In this document: positions 18,275 through 31,017 of the stretch, piece after piece | Layout of the letters: each line of letters opens with the position of its first letter | Numbering within the stretch: the first letter of the stretch is position 1 | Assembly: GCA_030248215.1 (NCBI GenBank) | Contig: JASANG010000117.1 | Span: 177,521-241,520, forward strand | DNA length: 64,000 nt | Reading direction: 5' to 3' | Origin: Enoplolaimus lenunculus | Lineage: Eukaryota; Nematoda; Enoplea; Enoplida; Thoracostomopsidae | Translations under genes and position numbers: made by a program | Notes under the pieces: model-generated | What the model saw: only the letters and a program-made list of their open reading frames with translations | Databases searched by the model: none | What the model was told of the DNA's origin: nothing

Positions 18275-20350
18275 TGCGAACTGTCTGCAGATTAGTAAAT
18301 TACTAAATGAAAAGTGGTGTATTAACGCATGCTGATCAAAATAACGGAAACAGAAAACGAATATTTATGTATACACTGTTAAAATATTCATGTAATAAAC
18401 TTTTAAATCATCTTTTCATTTTTGTGCCAATACAATTGAGGGATGTGTGCTTTCTAAAAATGCATAGCAAAATAGTGGGAAGTGCGCCCAAACATATTTA
18501 AATTGATGCATGAATTATCTTATTTTTCAATTCGAACTTATTATAGCGCACGTGCATTAAAAATTGAATGATTATTCTTAGTGATTTGCAGCAGTGAGCA
18601 CCAACGAAACAGAATTTCTGGTAATACTATAAAGAAAATGTTAACAGACAACGAATTTCAGCGGAAACTAATAGCCGGTCGTGCCCGGAAAAAGGAATTG
18701 AATCAGAAAGACTCATTAAACATGCCACTTTACCTAGTTTTGCATTTCGCAACACCAATCAATTGTTGGGTTTTGGTACGACCATACCCGATTTATCGGG
18801 CGCACTTTGATCCAAAAAGTTTCAATGGTTGGTCCGACGCTGAAATCCCTCTTGTGTTCAGAGATACCCTGAAGTGTAGCCATGATTTTATATCCGGATG
18901 CTGTAACCTGATGCAAAAGTGAGTGATAATCGAACGCAGCAAGGGATGAATTTTTTGACCACCAAAACCCAATGTATTCTAAACATGTTTGTGTTTTTTT
19001 TCTTGCCTCCTACATTTTCGGGATTGCAAATATTATGTATAAATGAGAAACACTAATCGAGTTTCACAGTTATACCTAAAAATTAGGTGGCAAACTATGT
19101 TAGCATTAATTAAGCAAGCAATGATATTCCATTCTGGCTTAAAATGTGACAGTACATTTTGGGTTGAGCATAATTCGCATACATAGATGAGAATGAAATT
19201 GAATTAAATACTACATTCAATCTAAACAACAGGTACCTGTGACCAATAATTGCCTTCTAACATCTTTATATATCCTGGTAAAATCTTCAATTCAGGCCAA
19301 TTATTTATTGGCCTATAGAGCAGTCTGCTATTCTGGCCTACGCCAAATCAGTATAGCAACTGTGAGGTCTAGTTGAACAAAAGCGATATAGAACAAGCGC
19401 TGACTGGTCATTGGTAAATTAAATTTGATTGGTTTATAAAGTTCAATATCAACTTAGCTTCGAATAAACTGGTATTAGGTACATTAAAAATGCTATTGAC
19501 CTAGACAAAGCAATAGGCCTGAATAGCAGATTAGCCTACGTTTTTTATATGCGCCCGGGCGAAGTGTAGCTGCTGAGACAACATCCATGACGGCATCGCT
19601 ATTGCGGGCTCGAAGCCAGAAGGCAAGGGGGCTGAGCAACCTTGGAAAAATTTTGGCCTCTCGCAAAATTTTCAACGTTGCTTGCAAATCATCGAAAACC
19701 CATGTATGTCCCTCCTAAACAATTTTTGAGCCCGCCAGCAAGACGACCTGCTGACGGGTCTGCTCTATTGGCATATTCCACACAAATGAGCCATATCGCT
19801 CTAAAACTACACTTCCAAGTTGTTGGTAAAAAAATTAAACACTATGTGGAGACAGTTTATTTGAAATACAAAATACGGCAAGGCTCGTGTAATTTCTAGA
19901 AAGACATCCACATGTATAATAAGTTTTTAATGTGTGTCATGACACTTGGCCCATTTCCTGAATATATAATTCTTATAATTTTCTACCTGATATATTTTCG
20001 TTATACTATTTTTAGAGGCTTCTGTGTGTCCAGAGCATAGCTTTAAAATACGTATGGTTAAGCTGTAGACATATTTTGACGCTTACACTTCCACATACCC
20101 TTAGGCATTTACGTTTGGGTGTAGCTTTAAGAATAGACTTCAGATGCTTGAACTTCGGCTTTGGGTTGGGAATAGGATTAGGCTTCTATATAGTTTCATT
20201 CGTTTAGGCTTATGCTTAGGTTTAGAAACAGACCTATTAACTTTACGAATCTAAAACCCACAATAAAATACAAAACCACGACGCCGGTGCCGTAAGATTG
20301 CAATACTGCCATATACAGTTGAAAATGCCAGTTTAAATGCCTACAGTAAA
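18275..20350. other. Spacer between PhyH-A and PhyH-B
   Basis: This is the 5' side of paralogue A and the 3' side of paralogue B. It holds a plus-strand open frame at 18581-18922 (113 codons) that I do not recognise. An inverted repeat, TCTGCTATTCTGGCCTA near 19325 against TAGGCCTGAATAGCAGA near 19512, gives a ~200-bp fold-back. A stretch near 20100-20225 carries TTAGGCTTA-type words related to the CCTAAG element. Confidence 0.45.
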
Positions 20351-20553
20351 TTGGGTCAATGTAAAGACAAGGGCCGTCACAGTAGTATAAAAATATTCTT
20401 AAGTCTAAGTATAAGGTTAAGCATAAGCCTAAGAGCAGGAATGAGCTTATACCTTGGCCTAAGCCAATTCACAAATTAGCCTAAGGCTTAAGCTTACTCT
20501 ATTGCCGTCCCGCACAAAACGTTCCGCCCCTGATCTTTATATGGGCCATAAGT
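20351..20553 (+). mobile_element. CCTAAG-repeat MITE, copy C
   Basis: The left terminal repeat is TTGGGTCAATGTAAAGACAA, the interior is degenerate CCTAAG, and the right end is CGTTCCGCCCCTGATCTTTA, then TATGGGCC. It lies about 90 bases after the PhyH-B stop codon, in the same orientation as copy A has relative to PhyH-A. Confidence 0.8.
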
Positions 20554-20639
20554 TGTGAAACTGTTTTACCATTTCCTGCAGTCAATTTTTTGCAGAACTA
20601 AATATTTGAAAACACAACTGATGTTAACGTACAACGGTT

Positions 20640-23600
20640 TTATTGTTTTTTCATCAGCGCTGTATGTTCATTCTCGTGTACAATTGGCCATCGAGACATC
20701 CAGGGGCCTGTGATAATATAGTCATGCTCATCTGTCTGCACATCCGTCTGAAAAAAGCTTAAAGTTAACATTCCTTAAAACTGTAAACTCGATGCATTTG
20801 AAAAACTTCGTCTGCGGTGCAATTTAAATGACATTTGTATTATAAATAATGAGCGAACTAGGCCGGTATAAGAATCAGAGCAAAATGAATAACATATTTA
20901 AAGTTAAGGCAATTTCGGACTAATTTTTAAAATATTTAAAGTTTAGGCAATTTCGGACTAATTTTTAACATATTTAAAGTTTAGGCAATTTCGGACTAAT
21001 TTTTAACATATTTAAAGTTTAGGCAATTTCGGACTAATTTTTAACATATTTAAAGTTTAGGCAATTTCGGACTAATTTTTAACATATTTAAAGTTTAGGC
21101 AATTTGGGACTAATTTTTTAAAACATTTTTGTAGCCTACTCCAACTATTTCGCCTTGAATTTTCGTTCGCCAATTAGGTATGTATCTTGAAACGTTTAAA
21201 ACCAACAATTGACAATGTTTGAAATTCAACGAATCTGTAATTATGCAATTCGTCCATTTTACTACATATATAATATGAAAAATTTAGACGATTTTTTTCT
21301 AAAAAATTAGTAACGGAATTACGTTCTATAAAAACTTTGAAGGAGACGTTTTTGTTTCACATATTGCATAAAGTTTCCAAAAAAATCAGTTGACAAATTC
21401 GCAACGAGGTCGGTTGATCGCAAAAACTCCGCGCTGGCTTAACACTTGATATCACTTACGCCAACCATTTCGCCTTGGACTTTGGTTCGGTCAATTTCAT
21501 TCCACGCCGGCCAGTCTGGCAAATAGTTTGGGTCCGACCGTTTTTTGAGCACAATTCCTTCTTTGACCCCGAAAAAACTCGCTGGTTTTGACGCGTCTTG
21601 ATAACGTAAATCAATGCTCCATCTTACTTTGTTGCTCATATTTGGCAGACTGAAATGTATCAAAATTTGTCATAAGTCCATTGTCATGGATGGGCCCAGA
21701 GGGGCTTAGGACACCGTTAATGTTTTTTGCTGTCCCTATTTTTAGGGGCGTAACAGTATATTAAGCATATTTCTAAGCTTCTGCAGCTTACATCGATTAG
21801 CCTACAATTAAATCTAAGCCTTAGCAAAAATTGTCTAAAATATAACACTACCCTAATGCAGGTTTTCGGGCAACAAGTGCGACCGTAATATTAACAAGGA
21901 CCTGTGTCAGCCCAACACTACATTGTCCGGAATCCCCTAAAGCACTAATCGTATACATTGTCGGACCCTTATCAATTTGTAATCAGTGCACTTTCCACTA
22001 GCAATCTTTAATTTTTCAATCACCAGACATCGTTTCAATTCCTTAATAAACTGGCCGTGTAATCCCCAAAAATCATGCTGAGCTTTTTTTATACGATTCA
22101 TGAAATGTTTCAATTATTACCAATTAGACCATCTTCATTTTACAATTCTCCGCTGCTACCGTTATTAAATGGTCTACAAGTTATTAACGTGGGTTGTAAA
22201 CGATGCATTTTTGTACCAATACTATTATAAAATACGGACTCCGTACCTTCTGTGCGGCAATAAATTGCTGAACAGCAGAGCGCCGCCGTAAGGCACTTCA
22301 CACGTTACCACATCGGTTTCCATATTTACGCCTGTAATTATCGGCTTTTGAACAATTAAAATGAATAGATTTTGCAAGTATAAAATGAGTCAATCCATAA
22401 TATAGAGTTTTGTTGATTTAATTTAACCAAACATAGAACAGCCTAAATCGAATCGATGCGGCAAGACCTTGACGTTACAATTATTGTAAAAATGTTGACG
22501 GAACCTGCAGTTTCTACGCGATTCTCACACTACTGTATTGACCCGAATAAGAGGGGGGTAATAAGACGGTGGGGTCACCATTTTGAGTCCAAATCAATAC
22601 GACTCCGTATCCCTAATAAGAGTCCGTAAGCGGATAGAGTCCCTAAATCCTAATTAGAGTCTATGAAGGTCAGTTATTCCTAATTGTAGTTCATAAATGA
22701 CTCCATGACGAAATAAAATTTTGTTCGAATCTTTAAGGCGTACTTAAATTTTGAAAGTACATTCCTATGTATAACCTTGTATTATCGCTCAAGCTATTAC
22801 CACAAGACAACTAAACGTTTAATTCAACGGATAATTGCAGTACCGGATATATATAAGTAACGAAGGGCAGCGGAGCGTGGGTAAAAATAAATAACAGTCC
22901 GTAACCGAATAATAAACAACGCGGGTACCCTCTGAAGAGGCCAAATAAATATCAGTTCCTACCCTCTTATTCGGGTCACTACAGTAGTGTGATTTGAAAT
23001 TTTGCGCCGTTTTAGCAGTGCCCACCAACTATTTCGGTGTTTTATGAATAACGTTTTGAACTCAACTTGTATTTGTTACATATTTTCAAGCTATTTACCT
23101 CGAAAACATATATATTTTCGCATTTATATAACCACCTCTGAAGATTATAGCTATTTTAGCTAGAAATGGCGGGTCCAGAACTTTCTGATCGCAAATGCCG
23201 CAGGAAGCGATCGAGAAGCCAAATGCATTTGTAGTACTGAAAAATCTTAAATACAAAATATTGGTTTTGAGTTTTGTTTTGTAATCTAGGCCATGATCCC
23301 CTGTTTAACCAGTCAGTGTCGGCTAAACACTAAAATAATTCTAATTACCGCACCTAATTCTTTTTCTAAATCTTCGTTATCAGTCCAAATGTACCACGTA
23401 TTTTGATAACATCCTCTGTGTTGTGCGACTTTGTTCACTTTATGACCGCCCCGAACCACCTATAATAAAAGTGCTACCAATTTGTTGTCTTTACGTTATT
23501 ATAGGGACATTGACCTTGGAAGACTGCGGGAACGTACAGTCTAGGAAATTAAACTGATGTAGTTGGCGTTGTAAAACATCCTAAAATATTTATGAATTAT

Positions 23601-26224
23601 GGAAACGACAGCGTAGATACTTGGAGCACGTCCTAACATTTTGCCAGTTCCATTCATTCCATTTCACTATAACCCAAACTTATAAAACAAAGAAATTTGG
23701 ACCAAAACGTTTCCAAGAGGGGACAACGTTTTGCTACAACACCTGAGCATTTAGCTTTTTCGGTTATGGATCGAAATTTTAGTAAAGTTGTTGTTTACGT
23801 TGTTTAGAAAAGACGAACTGAACAATACCATTGTTTATTAATATTTCTTTATCTGAAATGTTTACTTGAAGACAGCCATTCTTCGCGTATGTATCAACCA
23901 GCGGAATCCAACATGTAATCATCAATGTGTTGTCAGACGTTTCATCCAAATAAGCTGAATCTAAAATTTTGATAAATTATTGTTAATTTTTCAAAAAAAT
24001 GTATTTTATACCTTAAAAATAATGAAATACCACGAGATTTACTTGAAATTAAAAAAGGATGTCGTGGATGCGCTTTTCAGTGTTTAAATAGCGTACCTTG
24101 ATGCCAAGGCACATCGTGGTACGTGTTTTGTGGTGTTTTGGGTCGCAGATTCCACACCGGATGGCCGGCGATGTCAACATCGGCTCCAATCAATTGATCC
24201 ATTACGTTGAGCATTTTTTCGTTCATCCATAGTTTCTGATATGCCTGCAAGTTTTGCTAACAACTGCAATTTATAGTTTCAATACTAACAGGTAACACAT
24301 ATTATCAGAGGACAGTTGACTTTTGACAAATTTGAGCATCAGCGAACTTAAAATTTATAAAATATAGAACGTTTAATTTATCCGTAGTTGGCTGTTATTA
24401 AAACTTGTGGCCAACGCAAAAACGCTATGCGCTGAGCCTGTTGTCATCAAACAATTTTCCCACGATCCTCAGGAAATTTTTTGACAATACTCGTAAGAGA
24501 CAGAACACACGTAGCTATTTGAAACTTTTGTCCTGCCTTAACGTCTTGGCCTGGTTACAGAGTCTGTATGTTTTCCACACTTGTAGTACGCACAGATCTT
24601 TATATTTAAAACCTATTACTAAATAGCGATAGGTGGTATATACAAATTTCAGAATATCAATCAAAGTTTACCACATCTCAAAATCAATTAAAGTTCAAAC
24701 TATTAAGGCTTGGAATGAAAAATTTGGATTGCGACGATTGTCCTTGCGACCATTGCCTCAAAATCTCTTAATTATGGAAAATGTTAATGGACCCAACTGC
24801 GTCTTAAATTTTGTGTTCACTTACTTCGGGCAACGTTTTGATTTTGTGAAGCAAAACAGACGCGCCGTGAAAGTCTTTGTTCAGCGAAATCAATCGATGA
24901 TAAAAGTGTTTGTCTTTGTAGTCGTCTGAAAAAATATAAAACACTAAACATTTCAATGAACTTTTGTTACAGTACGAACAAATTATGGCTAACTCATTTA
25001 ATACAGACGGCTTTTATAGCGTGTTGAGAATTATCTTGAGTCTGCCGAGTTGTTATAACTTTTCGAACGAATTTTTGGTTCTTAGCTTTGGCTGTTATAT
25101 CACATATCACCGGTTGATGGTAGACCTTTTGCAATGCAACTCAGAAATCGTCCGCATGATTATACAAGAAATCGCCATTCGAAAGTTTTATGCAACGTAT
25201 CCTCCCCTTGTTTGAAAATCATCTATACAGCCATATTCGTACTTGTAATTTTGCCACGACGTAAAAGTGGTTGTGCCACTTCCTTCTCAATAAGTTGCTC
25301 TGTTGCTTTCCGGCACGGCTCCAAATCAATTTCGGGATCATAGAAAGTGTTCAACTGAACGAACCCCTTAAAAATGCAAGCCCATATTAATTATAAGAGA
25401 AGGGCTATTAAGCCTAACTAAATTAATCTTAAGTCTAAGCCTAGTAAAAAATGTAATCCGAATCCAAAACCTAAGTCTAAATATAAACCTAATCCGAAAG
25501 GCTGAACAGATTTTTTTCAAAATATTCACTGTTCGAAATAAAATCTATTATTATTTCTGCTAGGAAAACCGATCGAAGACGCGGAAACAGTTATGGGTAG
25601 CTTTAAGTTTTCCAGACAAACGGAATTCCGGCGCTTAGGTTCACGCGGTTACATTTAAAAGGCTTTTTCGATTTTTAAATCCATCAAAACTGTAAGACAC
25701 GACTATAGCAAAAAAAATTACACGACCCTTTGTTTACTCGTGGGGGTTTTTGCGAAGAAAATGGGTCTCTTCGGTCATTCCCAGCCGTGTTTGCTCAAAA
25801 AAATTTGATTTAAATTTTTTAAATACTTGAGATTCTCAGTACCTGTCCTAATCATTGTATGCCCAAGTTGAGCTTTTGAAAAATTCGATTTTTCAACTGT
25901 CAAGCAGCGTCAAATGATGCTAAATGCATTGCAATCAACCTTCTAACACGGTGAATAGTATATGATTTGGCCAACTTTTTGACAACATTTTTTGGGTTCC
26001 AACGCAAAACCTTGGCCCTTAAAAATCGATAGGGTCCGAAATGATCAGGGGATGCTCATGAGGAGCTTATTTGCAGCTGTAAGTTTTCGGCGCAGAAACC
26101 ATTACGTGTGAATGGGGCTAAACAAACTCACATCTCGAAAAAATTGATCAACTTGTTCTTTGCTCAAATATCCTGGTTTGCGGTCGGATGGTTGACGTGG
26201 TGCAGTTGTGAAATGATTTCTCAT
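20640..26224 (-). CDS. PhyH-superfamily 2-oxoglutarate dioxygenase, paralogue B
   Basis: Nine exons, 5' to 3': 26224-26132, 25366-25243, 24925-24825, 24244-24097, 23960-23866, 23459-23354, 22331-22247, 21649-21460, 20747-20640 (TAA). This gives 349 codons with all junctions canonical. Iron ligands are His154 and Asp156 (VPWHQDSAYLDE) and His249 (LLPHRS), and the 2-oxoglutarate Arg is Arg260, 11 residues after the distal His. Other family landmarks are TCWIPLVD, NGCLQ|VVRGGH and VPYGGALLFSN. Exon for exon it matches paralogue A, including intron phases 0-1-0-1-0-1-2-0, so the pair arose by whole-gene tandem duplication. The start ATG (MRNHFTTAPRQPSDRKPGYL) is supported by MRNPFTTAPPQ in A. It is probably a cytosolic or peroxisomal oxygenase; no PTS1 is evident (C terminus MKKQ). 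Substrate unknown. Confidence 0.95.
20890..21121. repeat. 38-bp minisatellite, about six units
   Basis: The unit begins ATTTAAAGTTTAGGCAATTT and continues with CGGACTAATTTTTAACAT. It repeats about six times with only a few changes in the first and last units. It lies in the last intron of PhyH-B. Confidence 0.92.
21741..21850 (+). mobile_element. CCTAAG-repeat MITE, partial copy D
   Basis: TTTTAGGGGCGTAACAGTAT followed by ATTAAGCATATTTCTAAGC matches the left half of the family; the right terminal repeat is missing. It lies in intron 7 of PhyH-B. Confidence 0.55.
22531..22986 (+). mobile_element. TA-flanked CTGTAGTGACCC MITE, copy 2
   Basis: Ends are TACTGTATTGACCCGAATAA and TTATTCGGGTCACTACAGTA, 456 bp, in intron 6 of PhyH-B. 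The interior carries the family words AGAGTCCGTAAGCGGATAGA and GGAAGGGCAGCGGAGCG-like text. There is no coding frame. Confidence 0.9.
25390..25510 (+). mobile_element. CCTAAG-type repeat, degenerate copy E
   Basis: Scattered CTTAAGTCTAAGCCTA and AACCTAAGTCTAAATA words lie in intron 1 of PhyH-B. Terminal repeats are not visible. Confidence 0.45.
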
Positions 26225-26380
26225 AACGATAAAGATTAGTAGTTACTGAATTTAATTAATCTAAACAAGGCAAAAGTAAATTTGAACATCGAAAGTTGCA
26301 ATCTGTTTATGCATCATTCACAACAAAATTTTTCACTTCGCCACCGCGAAAGCGGTAATCAGGGGCTCACCATGGTGTAG

Positions 26381-26569
26381 GCCAATGTGAAAATAAGGGG
26401 CGGTACGTTTTTCTGCGGGACCATAATAGTGTACGCAAAAGCGTTAGCTATATTTTAATATTTTTTGCCTAGACTTTAGGCTTAGGTATAAGCTCATTCT
26501 TACGCTCGGGCTTAGGCTTATATATGCTTGTACTACTGTTAGTACAATCCTGTTCTATATATTGGCCCG
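26381..26569 (-). mobile_element. CCTAAG-repeat MITE, copy F (reverse)
   Basis: It begins GCCAATGTGAAAATAAGGGG followed by CGGTACGTTTTTCTGCGGGA, contains GGCTTAGG hexamers, and ends CTGTTCTATATATTGGCCCG. This is the reverse orientation of copies A and C. It lies just upstream of the PhyH-B start. Confidence 0.75.
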
Positions 26570-28793
26570 AGTGTACAATCGTAAAGCAGAATTTCATTTT
26601 GGAAATAAGCCACCAAAAATACTTCCAAATGTATCTTGTTTTAAGCTTACTTAAAGAGCAAAACCAAGCTAAAATACTTAAACTTAAAATCAATATCAAT
26701 TGAAACAAATATCCCAGATTGTCAAATCGCAAATATGTGCAGCGGCAACCCACGTTACCAGTTTCTGATAGTTGTGTATAGTTTTTAACTCGTAAAAGGT
26801 GTCAATTGAAATTTAGCTAATTTCTACAAAGTCTCGTAAAGATTTAGGCAAAATGTATTTCAGTTTAGTATATATTGCAAGGGTTGGGTATTGACACAGC
26901 GGCTTCTTTTCACCAGTCCGTTGTAAGTTGTCGCCCGGTTTGTCGACAGCTTCTCTGTAGGTACATCAACAAAATAATGCGCCGTTCACAATAATTTTGT
27001 CAACGGTGCCACAAAATATTCTATAGACCTGGACTATGACGAGTTCATTTTTAAAATGACCTCGTAATTGTTTTTTTCTGTCAAAAATATTTTCGGCCCG
27101 CGACGGAAGGCGACGATGTTCGTATGGCGCGTTGCCTGCCCCTCCAGCAAATCGCTGCAAGTTGTGGATCTGGGTTTGTAACCAGTACAGGATTTGTTTT
27201 AGAAAAAAATCAAAAAGTAGTACCTGTCACCGCCACAAAATTTACAAAATATTTTTAAACGCTAAAAACAAATGTATACGTAAAACACCGCTTAGGAGTT
27301 ATGATAAGACTTCAACACAGACCGAGATAGTAAATATATCAACATTTCGTGTAAATAGATGTTTTATACAACTTGGCAGAAAAAACAGTACTAAACTTTT
27401 ACAGCTACCTATTAATCATTGTGGCTTTTTAGTGGTATGAACGTAACTGATGGAAGGGGAAGCGAAAGACCCAATACTTGATGGTTTTTATGAATTGAAG
27501 CTCCAACTATTTTGTAAATATTTTAATGATGAATTAAATAAAAAAATCACAACGCCAAAACGTAAATATTTATTACGCAGATATATTAATGGCACATAAC
27601 GTTTATCAACAATTTCATAATGAATAAATATATATTATCTGAAATTTGAGAACAAAATTCGAAAACCAGCAGTAAGATTCGCTCAAACCCTTGCCGAGTA
27701 CGCTGGCTTTGCTACCCAGGATCGCATTACGACAACACTGAACTGTTCGCTGACCTACGCAATTATCGATACACTGGGGCTAGACTTTAAGGCTACTATT
27801 ACGCTTTGAAGCGTAGTGAAACGAGGAAAAAATTGTTACTGTGTTATGAGTAAGTATAAATGCACCCCAAGATCTATCATGTGCCATACTTAATCGTGAA
27901 TGCTCTGTGTGACTGCTTCTTGAATCTACGTCGTAAATCTTACATCGGTTACCGATCGGTTTTAAAACAAACGAACTACAGCAGATAATCGTTTAACTTC
28001 ATAAGAAAGTAGTCGGTTTCAGTTGAATTAACCTAGAAAACGTTCAGAAAATACAAAAATTTGTAAAAAGTGCTTGAAATACTGGGATAAAGGCTTAATA
28101 TCGTGACGGAACAGAAATTTTAGTCAAAATTTTTTCAGGGCAATTTTTCTAACGAGGATCGTGCGATTATGTAGGACAATGGGTTATAATTTCGTAAAAT
28201 GACTAATAAAACCCCAAAACGGGCCGTAACTGGTTCATTAAGAACACTTTGCTAACAAAACACAAACAAAACAAACCAAAACCAACGAAAATATTATTTG
28301 AAACTTTTTTAGTCAAACCGCACCAAAACGTAACCGCCAGGAAAATTATACTAAAATATTTTTTAGCCCACGCTAAGCCTAAATTATAAATCCAAAAGTT
28401 TAAGCAGTAACGCTAAGCTAAACATTAAGTCCAAATCTGGCACGGTTTTACTGAAAAAGATCCGATAATTTAAACTAATTGTCATTATACACAACACACA
28501 AAAACACCGGATATATGAAATTGCATATATTTAATCACAAAACTACACAAATATATAAATAGCGACAATAATTGCAAACCGAGAAATTCAAAACAGCCAT
28601 TTAAATTAATAGTAAACACACAAAAACGAAATGAACATTCAATTCCAAAATTTCCACGAGGTTTAATCCGAGTTAATAATTGTTCTTCCAACAACTATTT
28701 CTCAAACTACTGATTGTAACTCTGATTGACCTGTATCCAGTTCCTACAATGTATGAGTTTAAAATTTATACATACCAGCTTAGAACGGAATTA
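26570..28793. other. Intergenic between PhyH-B and MFSD6, no gene recognised
   Basis: AT-rich DNA with short open frames near 26966-27440 on both strands that show no family signature. Degenerate CTAAGC words occur near 28370-28440. Confidence 0.45.
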
Positions 28794-29019
28794 CACTGTA
28801 AATTCCAATGAGTTTATTAATCAATTAAGCTAGCGAGTTGGTTATTTTTTAATTTATATTAGTAAACATTAACTCATTCTGAGTTGAGTTGACTCTGGGT
28901 GAGTTGATTAATTAACTCAGAATGAATTGAATCGACTCAAAATTCTGAGTTCTGATAGTCCTCAGACTGATTGATTCAACTCATTCGGAGTTAAAATTAA
29001 CTCACTTAAATTTACAGTG
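28794..29019. mobile_element. ACTCAGA-rich MITE, copy 1
   Basis: The ends CACTGTAAATTCCAATGAGT and CTCACTTAAATTTACAGTG are inverted repeats. The interior is made of TCTGAGTTGA/TCAACTCAGA words in both orientations, so the whole element is nearly self-complementary. A second copy is at 51173-51424. Confidence 0.8.
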
Positions 29020-30117
29020 ATGCTTTGAACTTGCTGAATGTTGAATGTTGGACAATGCGAGATAACACCAAAGTTTTCTGCACAGTCCTTTTTAACATTA
29101 AACACATTTAGATGCAAAATATAAAAATTCAAAAAATTTTCGATCATAAATAGTTTCAACTTCAGCGAAAAATTATGAATCTGCTACTGCAACTTCCTTT
29201 ATACAATACTATTCTACCCACGACCAGTCTTATAGGTTCGAGTTAAGCTATTCTTTCACTCTTTATCACTGTTAAGCTACGTTTTCTAGCGTTAAACTTA
29301 ACTCAAGTGACTTTAAGTTTTGATAAGACCGAAATAATATAACTCGCGCAGAAATTTGTATACCACAAGTCCCACAAGGTTGTACATCTTAAATGTATGT
29401 TGAGGCTAACGCTAAAATTCGCGCTTACCCTAATTCTATGTATTTTGTAGTGGTTCTATCTATACATGGGCCAAAATTGTTACATAACATTCTATTTCAC
29501 CAGCGAAAAAATAACAAAATCTCCAAGAGGTATGTATCACCGACCAATAAACTACGACTTTAGTAGTTTATTTGTAAAGTTTCCGAGTCGATAGCTATAC
29601 CACTTGATCAATATCATGCGTTCACAAGGTGACTTATTAGCGTAGCTAGGTATTGAACATTGTTCAGGCTTCTATTTTAGTGGCTACTGTAACCTTTTTC
29701 GCTTCAGAGCCCATCACACACCTTCTCAAAAAATGACCATAATGAACACATGGTATATAATGCCAAATTATTTTTATAGTAAGGGGTGTTTGTATTTTGA
29801 AATTTTATATTCACACAAATAGCTATCACATATACTAACATTTCATGCTTAGCCACCTGGGTGATTTGTTACTGAGTTAAAATCTACAATGTTTAGTTTC
29901 GACAATTTTGCGTTTACCTTGACTTTTTTAACCTTTTGATTTATACGAAGTTTCTGCTGAACGTTTTGAAAAATACAAATTTCTACAATCAGAAATACGA
30001 CGTGTAAGTACTGAACTACAGTACAATTGTGTGAGTTATCTCGAGTGTCGGAAGGCTTGGGCTTGTAAAAGTTTCGGAACTTATAGGCTTTTTGCCAAAG
30101 CATGTTTAACTCTTTAA
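29020..30117. other. Intergenic, no feature recognised
   Basis: AT-rich DNA downstream of MFSD6. A minus-strand frame at 29849-30103 (84 codons) has no recognisable motif. The missing terminal MFSD6 exon or its 3' UTR could lie here, but I could not place it. Confidence 0.35.
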
Positions 30118-30424
30118 CTCATAGAGTATACTATGAGCAACTAAATACAAGTAATATGCGAGCAACACACACTGTGAGCAGTGTTTAGCAATTCTAACAA
30201 ATATTCGCAGTGCAAAATCTCCTCAAGATGTGAAAGCCCCCTCGGGCTCGATCGTCAAGATCCTATAGCTGAATGGTCATCGTAAACGCTGCCAACCCGA
30301 GAGACTGGGGGTCAAATCTTTCCTCGAAATTACATCTCATATCAAATTGGAAATATTCATGTGAGAAAGAGTAAATGGAAAAATTCTCAGTTAGTATCTT
30401 TAACAGAATTTTGTTTGTTCACGG
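30118..30424 (+). mobile_element. tRNA-related SINE, copy 1
   Basis: A tRNA-like segment at about 30262-30335 (CTATAGCTGAATGGTCATCG as A box, then GAGACTGGGGGTCAAATC as B box region) is flanked by two body segments. The left body starts GAGTATACTATGAGCAACT and ends GCAGTGCAAAATCTCC. The right body starts TCTCATATCAAATTGGAAAT. Both body segments recur at 36080-36340 without the tRNA-like part. It is a composite SINE or a SINE inserted into another repeat. Confidence 0.55.
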
Positions 30425-31017
30425 AATAAGTCATTTTGCGTACTACATTTCCAATTCCTAGCAGCGGACCAGCTAATATTATACAGATCACAGCGGAAAC
30501 AGCGTTACAAATAATCGAATCCTCGTTTAAGCCGTAGCCGTTGTGTCATTTTTGACTAGATTATCGCAAATCTAAAAATTGAAAAAATTAGTTAAATTAA
30601 TGCGAAAACTCTGTTAGTTGTCTTTGTTTACGGAATTAAGTCTTATATTTGGTCCAACGTTAAGCTTTCTGTATTACCATTTCAGTTGGTTACATAGCCA
30701 ACATATTAATCTTTGCCCACACATAGCATTATATTCAAAGTGTCTAACAATTATTACCGCATGGGCAGTATACAGTCCTCTCGTATAACGCTTTTCAATA
30801 CTTGATCAATAGATTAAAGTGCCTCTTATCAAAAACTTTCTTGCTCGAACTCTAACTTCAAATCCAGGATTAGTCGACAAAAAGAAAATATTCATACCTA
30901 CTTAAATGGGTTAGCACAAGCTTACGTTAAACTCAAAAATAGCTGTCGACGGTTTTAACAATCTAAATTTAACGACTTCAAAGACCAATGTAAGTAACAT
31001 AAAATTACTAAACGTAC

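Noticed and set aside
18581-18922. A 113-codon plus-strand gene between the PhyH paralogues
   Set aside because: No recognisable domain, no start context or splice evidence; left as an unassigned frame.
22819-23028. Frames within the CTGTAGTGACCC MITEs (also near 42002-42217)
   Set aside because: They overlap repeat termini and are not preserved between copies.
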